A program made the position numbers and the translations under genes. Below are positions 57,553 through 64,000 of a stretch of DNA of 64,000 nucleotides, piece after piece. The notes under the pieces were generated by a model. The model searched no databases and had not been told where the DNA came from. It saw only the letters and a program-made list of their open reading frames with translations. This stretch comes from Dryococelus australis (Eukaryota; Arthropoda; Insecta; Phasmatodea; Phasmatidae), in NCBI GenBank assembly GCA_029891345.1, contig CM056993.1, positions 224,387,924 to 224,451,923 on the forward strand, in the 5' to 3' direction. Position 1 is the first letter of the stretch, and the number at the start of each line of letters is the position of its first letter.

Positions 57553-58575
57553 GCGAAGATGGGGCAGTGTCGAAATGCAAGGGCAGGGAAAACAGGAAAA
57601 CCTCGACAAAACATACCAGCCATCAGCACTATTAAGCAAAATTCCTATATGTGAAAACAAGTATGTAACCTCACAGGGAAACAAACATGAACCACTTTGG
57701 CGGAAAGCAAGCGCCCTACCACTGCGCCCACCACAGCCCCCCTCCTCTTAGAAAGTGTGGAGAAGCACGTTATTTCTTCTATTATATTTGGGCAAAGTCA
57801 ATTACAAAGCTGAATTTAAAAAAATGATTGTAACAATCAATATAATTCTCTACCAGCTTATCATAGATCTGCTTTCTTAATGGGAGGAACAGTGTTTTGA
57901 ACATCTGCATTGTATTATTTTATAATTATACTTATTTACTTGTTTCTTTCTTAGGTACACACTGGAAGTTGTCAAATATAAGAAATAAGTTGCAATGTAC
58001 ATGCATACATACAACATGAAGAGATTGGACATGCACACAAAAATACAGAAAAGAAAATTAAATTTAAGAAAATTATAGAGAAGTCAGCATTCCTGGAAGT
58101 AGTATTTGAAAAAAATATGAAAACCTACTAAATTTTAAAACATTGGTAAGCATTTTGACAAGACTATAATAATGTTTACAAAGTGACATCACCATCCACA
58201 GTTTAAACTATGCACTAGGTCTGCAGTAGTGACAATCAAAACAAATAATAAATTGTTTTGGATATACATTGTTGTAGCAGAGTTTATGTTGCAGAAACTA
58301 TAATTAAACATATAAACAAACAAAACCACACGGGAATTGTTGTCAACAGGTACATAAACACAGAGAAATATACAAAACGAGTCATGTACTTGCAAGAAGA
58401 CCACTGTGTTTTTGTTGTCCATCATTAGTTTTTTTCCGTTAATTTGTCGCTTACCGACTGAATTCCTTCCATGTAATTCTCTGTCCCCTTCACATAGGCC
58501 TACCTATTGGCAACTATTCTTGGTTGGTTTTCTGTGTCTGTATGTTCCACGTGTTTCCTGACTCATGACAGCCAC
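57553..58575. repeat. ~1 kb dispersed repeat, copy 2 (includes SINE-like head)
   Basis: Direct partner of 48085-49110, diverged by many point changes and small indels. The tRNA-like head is better preserved here: the complement reads GGGCGCAGTGGTAGGGCGCT, with an A-box-like AGTGGTAGGGCG. Confidence 0.85.
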
Positions 58576-59156
58576 TCAAAGACTATAGGCTATATTATAG
58601 CTAGGTTGGCATTCCAACCTATTTTTTATTTTTGTAATTGCCAAGTTAAGTTTGTTGGAGTTCTGTTTATTTTATTTCGAAGGGAAAAAGAAAACAAAGA
58701 GCAGTTTGCGGGCGGCTTTAGAAAAACGTCTTTCGTGAGACGGCATTTGTACGAGTACGTGGCATTTTCAGTAGCATATTTATTGATGGATCAGTAGCAA
58801 ATTTCGCTCATATTAAAATAACATTCACATAATTGTAATTTCGAACATTTTAACATCAATGGAAAACAAAACACGATACATACAAGCCTGTTCGTATTCG
58901 TACAGATACCGCAGTACACTAACTTCGACCGACGAACTTACACACGTTCAATTTATGATACAGGCAAATAAAGAAATATTATTTACACACTACAAGAGCG
59001 TTAAGTGAGGCTTTTTCAAACCAAATGCATTTCAGTAATTATAGTAACGGTTAAATGCATTATTTAAAAAACACGCAAACTTACTGTTTGTAAAATTCGC
59101 AACCTTTCGAACACGTACGTTTCTATGGAAATCTTTTAAAATTTACGCCCCTAAAT

Positions 59157-59249
59157 TCACGTTTGTTCGTCACTAGCATTGATAATTCTAAGAATTTCTT
59201 TATCATTATCGTCTCCAATAACCTCGCCAATCTCTTTCACAACCTCCAT
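59157..59249 (-). other. Candidate short acidic coding exon, minus strand
   Basis: On the minus strand an ATG at 59249 in a fair context opens 30 codons: MEVVKEIGEVIGDDNDKEIL and then RIINASDEQT, stopping at 59157. The peptide is acidic and amphipathic. A GTGAAT just before the stop could be a weak splice donor. The surrounding 58.9-59.6 kb has more CpG than its neighbours, as a host first exon and promoter might. I do not recognise the protein and it may be a chance frame. Confidence 0.2.
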
Positions 59250-59645
59250 TTCAGAAGTAAACAATGATTGGCGGGATCGCCATATTTATCTCAAGTATAG
59301 AACCTTACCTGGTGTTTCAACGTGAAGATAAAATAGACGACAGTTTACCCTTTGGGTTGCAGCACCTGTAGCTGGTATCTATCTAATCGTGGCTTTGGAT
59401 TTAACCGTACAGCAATATCTTATTCCTAATACAAGAAACGTCAAAAACAACAAAAACGTGAATATTCACGGCAGAAAATCACCAAAAACTCGTAAAATCC
59501 AAGATTCGAAGGTCCATTAAACTCGCAGAACTGTGAAACGGAACAAACACATAGTGACGTCCAGATACTGCACTACTTCTGTAGCTGGTAAGACGAATTT
59601 TGTCATTTGCCTAAAAGATAAATTACCGAAGACCATTACCAAGAG

Positions 59646-59762
59646 ATGGTAAGACCAGCCCTACACCCAAAAATAATCGAAAATGATATTGTGGTATTTT
59701 TGGATTCCGCTTTTCATAGGCTTCCAATTGATGTAAAGAACGACTGGCAGATCCTGTTTTAA
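59646..59762 (+). other. Small open frame, unidentified
   Basis: 38 codons from ATG: MVRPALHPKIIENDIVVFLD, then AFHRLPIDVKNDW. The composition looks protein-like, perhaps a fragment of a larger sequence, but no family is recognised and no splice signals are clear. Confidence 0.15.
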
Positions 59763-59853
59763 CCCAATCAAATATTAAAGAGAAAAGTGAGCACTATTGC
59801 AGTACCTCTTGTGTCTGGACAACGGATATAAAATATGTTAAAAAAACACCCGT

Positions 59854-59997
59854 TATCATAGAGTTAGGAGTATACAGGATATGACATGTTGTAACGTAGG
59901 TGAAGCCGCTGAAGATAGGTGGTATTACCATGGAGTTAGGAGTACACAGGATATGGGAGTGCGATGGTGTAAGTGAAGCCGCTAGAGATAAGTGATA
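59854..59997. repeat. 72-bp tandem duplication
   Basis: Two adjacent units, starting TATCATAGAGTTAGGAGTAT at 59854 and TACCATGGAGTTAGGAGTAC at 59926. Both contain ACAGGATATG, GTGAAGCCGCT and AGATA-GTG-TAT. Identity is roughly 80 percent by eye. Confidence 0.8.
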
Positions 59998-59999
59998 TT

Positions 60000-62015
60000 G
60001 CTATGTTATCTAGCCGCCAGTATCCCAGAACATTGTGTTTACTCTAGAATGACGTTGCGAGAAAGGTTACATTCGAAGCATTTCGTGTTGAACAAAGAAG
60101 CTGATGGATAAATAAATGTATATTACAATTCACGTCGGAAGTGTTACTGGTTTATTATTGGCTTGTGTTAGTTGTGCAATCATATAATTTTTTCATAAAA
60201 CTACTGATTGTGTGTGTATATGTGTGTGTGTACTGTGGACCAGTATTGGGTTATGTGAGACAATAAGCACGTGTTTCACATATAGTGCTCATATATCAGC
60301 ATTTGTGGAAAACTATGTTTTGAATAAATGATTAAATAAAGTATAACAAGTGCTCTACCATTATCGTGTAATGTATTGCAGGTCGCGTATCAGTAATGAG
60401 TGCAACAAAACGACGACCAGCAACCTAACTGAATTTCTGGAAGGCAAAGTTCAAATGTTCCTGAGCCACTAATAAATAATTATTTGCTGGCATTTATATT
60501 TAAATTCCTAAAACTGACATTGAATCGAGAGGTTTGTTTCCAAAATGACTTCATCTCCTTTATACATATTTAATGTCAATATAGTATGTGGTTTCTGGTA
60601 AATAAATTAAAATCCCGTTTTAGTTATTCCCTCTATTTACATTAGTTCTCTGTTATGGTACAGTTTCATACTTATTTATCCCTTATTGTTGGGTACAATT
60701 TTGTTTCTTGAATCTACAATGTTGGACAGGGTTAAGTTACTCTTGGTAGATAATTAAAACACAGAAATCAAAATTTTTACTGAACTATCTGCACTGGACA
60801 ATCAATTTTAGAGATTTTTCAGAAAAAAAAAAAGGGAGAGTTGCAGAAGACATTTATGGATAATTTTATTCCCTATATCTACAAAAATTGTGTTACATCT
60901 TTCTCCAAAAGTGCAATTTAGTACCAAGGACTTAAGCTTAGGCTACAAACACCATAAGAATTAACAAAATAAAAAAATTGAATCCACACTTGTATGTGGC
61001 ACCAGCTATAACACAAGATAATGGCATGTGATGGCAGCCTGCTCGCGGTAGCGGCGTTAAGAGGATTGAATATTTTCAATTCTTTTACACTGAGTTCTAC
61101 GCCGGCCAATCACGAGACATCATTTCCCCAATTACGAGTGTTAGTGCAATAAGCTTATAACAAGAACATAGTTATTAAATGAATTTTGCGGTACAGTTCA
61201 GATTTCCGTTTATTTAAATAGTCAATGCAATTATTAACACATATACCACACTTTAAATATCCCGAAACTTGTTCATCAAAAGTAGATTAACAAAAATAAA
61301 TATAAGTTTATCCAACACACTGTTTGAAAATATCCATGATACATGTACAGTCTGTCTTTTTTTTTTTTGTGCTCGTTTCTCATTAGTCACATAACAGTTT
61401 TCTTACTGCGGTTATAGCCAGTTCATTTTCATACTTCCATGGTAACGCCACTGTTATTTTGTTACGGGAATGCTACTATGATTGTAATGTAGGCTTTCGT
61501 CAGTCAGTAGCCACGATTTTAATTCAGCCCAATATGTAAAAAAATTCACATTGGGAGAGAAAACTACAATAGGATATATTTCTATAAATACCCTTTTAGG
61601 GATAATATAGGAACCACCCTATGGTTAGGTTTAAAATGCATGAAAACTTATTCCCCAGAATTTTAGGTTACTTTGGGTAGTTTAATTAGATTAGGATACA
61701 TTGTTGAACTACAATGGGTGAACGACACATGCACCGCAATGATATCGATAACAAGCGCACATGAACTAACCACTGCCAAAGTGGTCCACAGACACACTTG
61801 TGACAAAATTTCTTTGCTGTTACCTACCAACTTGTGCAATTATTATTTTTAGTGTGAAATTCTCCTCTGAATACATTAAAAACTATCCAGTTTCAATATC
61901 TCAGAACAACACTGCAGAAACTTGACAAACAACACTCCTCTAGGAAAAGCATTATCACTGAATAAATTAGGTTCCTCTCCTCCCTTCCCATTGCAGGGGG
62001 GTGGGGGTGTGAGAG
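60000..62015. other. AT-rich spacer, no gene recognised
   Basis: No recognised gene or repeat family. A 63-codon minus frame (60918-61109) is unidentified. An A11 run lies at ~60823 and a T13 run at ~61357. Confidence 0.5.
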
Positions 62016-62021
62016 AGGCTG

Positions 62022-63033
62022 CAGTGGGCAGATGGTGTAGTTATAGGAAAATATTTTCTTTATCTAAGTTTTCTTTATTTTGACTACCTTTGTAAAATGA
62101 TAAAATGTATGAAAATGTCATTTTCTGTAATGATTACAGCCTACCGTTAATACATAACCACCTAAATGCACAAGTAAACTTTGTTTATTTAACTTAACAT
62201 CTTGTCGGCAGCAGGTTCATTAAAGAATTATAAACCAAGAGCACAATGAAGGGAATACAAGGAAGGAATTGGTCGAATTGCCTTTATTGAGTCAATCCAG
62301 AAATTGCATGGTGTGACTTTGAGAAACCATGGAAATTGCAAATCCTGAAGGCTACATTCAGTAGCTATTAAAAATATGAAAACTGATTTGGTTGTAAGCC
62401 TTTATTCCTGTGTTGATAAACAGCTGATTTCTTGTTCGTCACTGCAACTTTGCTGACTTGGGGAGAAAAAAAATTGTAAGAGTTGAGTTTTTATAAGGTG
62501 TAGCTTTGTATTGATTTACGAGATGATTTGCCATTACTAACAAATGCATTACATAAACTTCTACACTGAAAGAGCACATTGGCATTTAGAAAAATACGTA
62601 TCTGCAGTTTTATAACAGTGCCTGTACCTCTAACGAGTCCGCAATTTACAGGTTAGACTTTAAATTCACTCCATGTTAGTAATCGCAACTGCACTTGCGA
62701 AAATTAGACACACTGCAATTGTTAATTTACAAACTTATGCAGATAAAAATATCCCTATACATACAATAATTGTGCGATATCGTTCACGAATGTATCTACT
62801 GTATATACGAATACACTAAATATTGTAATATCATGGCCCAGATCGTATGCATTTTCATGCATGAATGTTATTTTTCGTTGGTCGCCAAATAAATAAAAAA
62901 TAAATTATAGTTTTAAGGCGTGTTTACATGCCAAATTTACATTTCACAAATGCAAGAATAACACAAATTTAGAGAAAATTCAGAGCTTGTGAGTTCATAT
63001 AGCACTCGCAAGGCTGTTCAATTTCAATGTAAA
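62022..63033 (-). repeat. Repeat D, uninterrupted inverted copy
   Basis: The complement carries the left part of repeat D (62700-63033) followed by the right part (62022-62485) with ~215 bases between, the same order as the plus-strand copy at 52846-56935 but without the LINE. It therefore approximates the pre-insertion state. No intact protein is encoded. Confidence 0.78.
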
Positions 63034-63873
63034 CAAAAGTTCTCTGTCTCTCCCACACAGCTGTTTCACTTGTAACGCAATCGCAGACGAGTTTTATCAC
63101 AACTTTGAAAAACTCCTATAGTCGATAGAGAATTATTTCCTGGAATATTTTCAAGGCAAATATATAGGGAATGAGAAGCAAATCAACAAAACACAGTATA
63201 CAACAATTCCATTTAAATGTAAATAATTGATAACATTACATATTTAACTGCGAAATTTGCATATAGTTATCTGATACAAACACACAAATGCTTTGTGTAT
63301 ATTATCGTTTAGGTCAAAACGGTTGTTTATTAATTTATGTCGATTTTATTACTTATCGAAATACACATGAAATATAGGCAGATACAATTGTTGTTACTAC
63401 TGTTGTTCACGTGACCTTTTTTACCAGAAAACAACCGTCTAACTCCGCTCTATAAACTGACTTCACTGTTAACACTTCACGATATAGGACAGAGCCATCC
63501 CCTACCTGTTATTTTCATTGCCATAGCTGCCGCTATATCCATGGCCGCCATGGCAGCCACAGCGTGTTTCCATTTGCAATACCAGTTATAGCAAATAATT
63601 GTAAAGGTGCTTTAAGTTTACATGCAAATTAAATTGCATAAGTAAATATTTTTCATGTGAGGGTGTTGGCTATCACTGTTATGTTGGTAATAAGTAAGAA
63701 TATTCTGTGAAACAGCTGTTCAACTGAACATTTGGAACCAAAATATTAATGTAACCTGAGCAGATGTGATACGAGTAGCTATTTTACTAGTTTGTGTATT
63801 GATTACATGCTGCTAAATAGTTATAATTGATGGAGAAGAATATCATTAAATTATTCTCCTGCTAATACTGTAG

Positions 63874-63950
63874 CAGACTCCAGTACAGAAATCCAGAAAA
63901 CGAAAAAGGAGGCCTGGAACCTGGTAATGAAATATTGCAAAGAAGGCAAG
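63874..63950 (+). other. Candidate internal exon at window edge
   Basis: A possible branch point (TGCTAATAC at ~63860) and pyrimidine tract (TTATTCTCC) precede TGTAG at 63869-63873. An open stretch follows, reading STEIQKTKKEAWNLVMKYCK, then EGK, and ending at AAGGCAAG with the strong donor GTAAGT at 63951. The Lys/Trp pattern (KTKKEAWN) is reminiscent of helical DNA-binding domains, but no family can be named from ~25 codons. If real, the gene continues to the right of this window; the frame is closed upstream at ~63830, so it needs an upstream exon. Confidence 0.35.
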
Positions 63951-64000
63951 GTAAGTATGATATTATTACAGCTTAATATTGACTATCATAATATTTTGTC

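Overview
This window looks like intergenic or intronic DNA from a large, transposon-rich arthropod genome, most likely an insect. The evidence is AT-rich spacer, long A/T runs, tRNA-derived SINEs with a core resembling those I associate with polyneopteran insects, and decayed Ty1/copia, Ty3/gypsy and non-LTR elements. No prokaryotic gene organisation, CRISPR array, rRNA or intact tRNA gene is visible. No intact host gene can be supported; a few short candidate exons are listed at low confidence. The species cannot be named from the sequence.

Layout. 1-1.85 kb: a 5'-truncated copia pol (RT, RNase H) with a polypurine tract and the start of a 3' LTR. 3.8-8.8 kb: two direct copies of a ~440 bp dispersed repeat. 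9.1-11.5 kb: a 2.4 kb element with ~357 bp inverted arms, enclosing a decayed protein of an uncharacterised arthropod family (HFFATSHGK motif). 12.0-13.9 kb and 17.5-20.1 kb: GC-richer blocks with TATA boxes and a tandemly repeated leader, probably LTR-retroelement remnants. 20.3-29.8 kb: two related, decayed Ty3/gypsy elements whose 5' ends face each other across ~1 kb of unrelated DNA. The plus copy carries a PHD-type zinc finger ahead of gag. 29.9-30.6 kb: the 3' end of a CR1-like LINE. 31-35 kb: AT-rich DNA with a degenerate tandem repeat and a long (TA)n.

35-39.4 kb: remains of two minus-strand LINEs, the larger interrupted by a G-run, a 38-bp minisatellite whose unit resembles the 5' half of a tRNA, and a dispersed-repeat tail. 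40-47 kb: several tRNA-derived SINEs. 48.1-49.1 and 57.6-58.6 kb: two copies of a ~1 kb repeat. 49.6-52.5 kb: an AT-rich decayed LINE (endonuclease, RT). 52.8-56.9 kb: a repeat split by the CR1-like LINE (SGNH esterase ORF1, APE endonuclease, RT). The same repeat lies uninterrupted and inverted at 62.0-63.0 kb. The window ends with a possible short host exon before a strong splice donor.

The genes do not form a pathway; they record successive nested insertions. The observations most worth following are the PHD-gypsy element, the tRNA-half minisatellite, the inverted-arm element at 9-11 kb, and the filled/unfilled pair of repeat copies around the CR1-like LINE.
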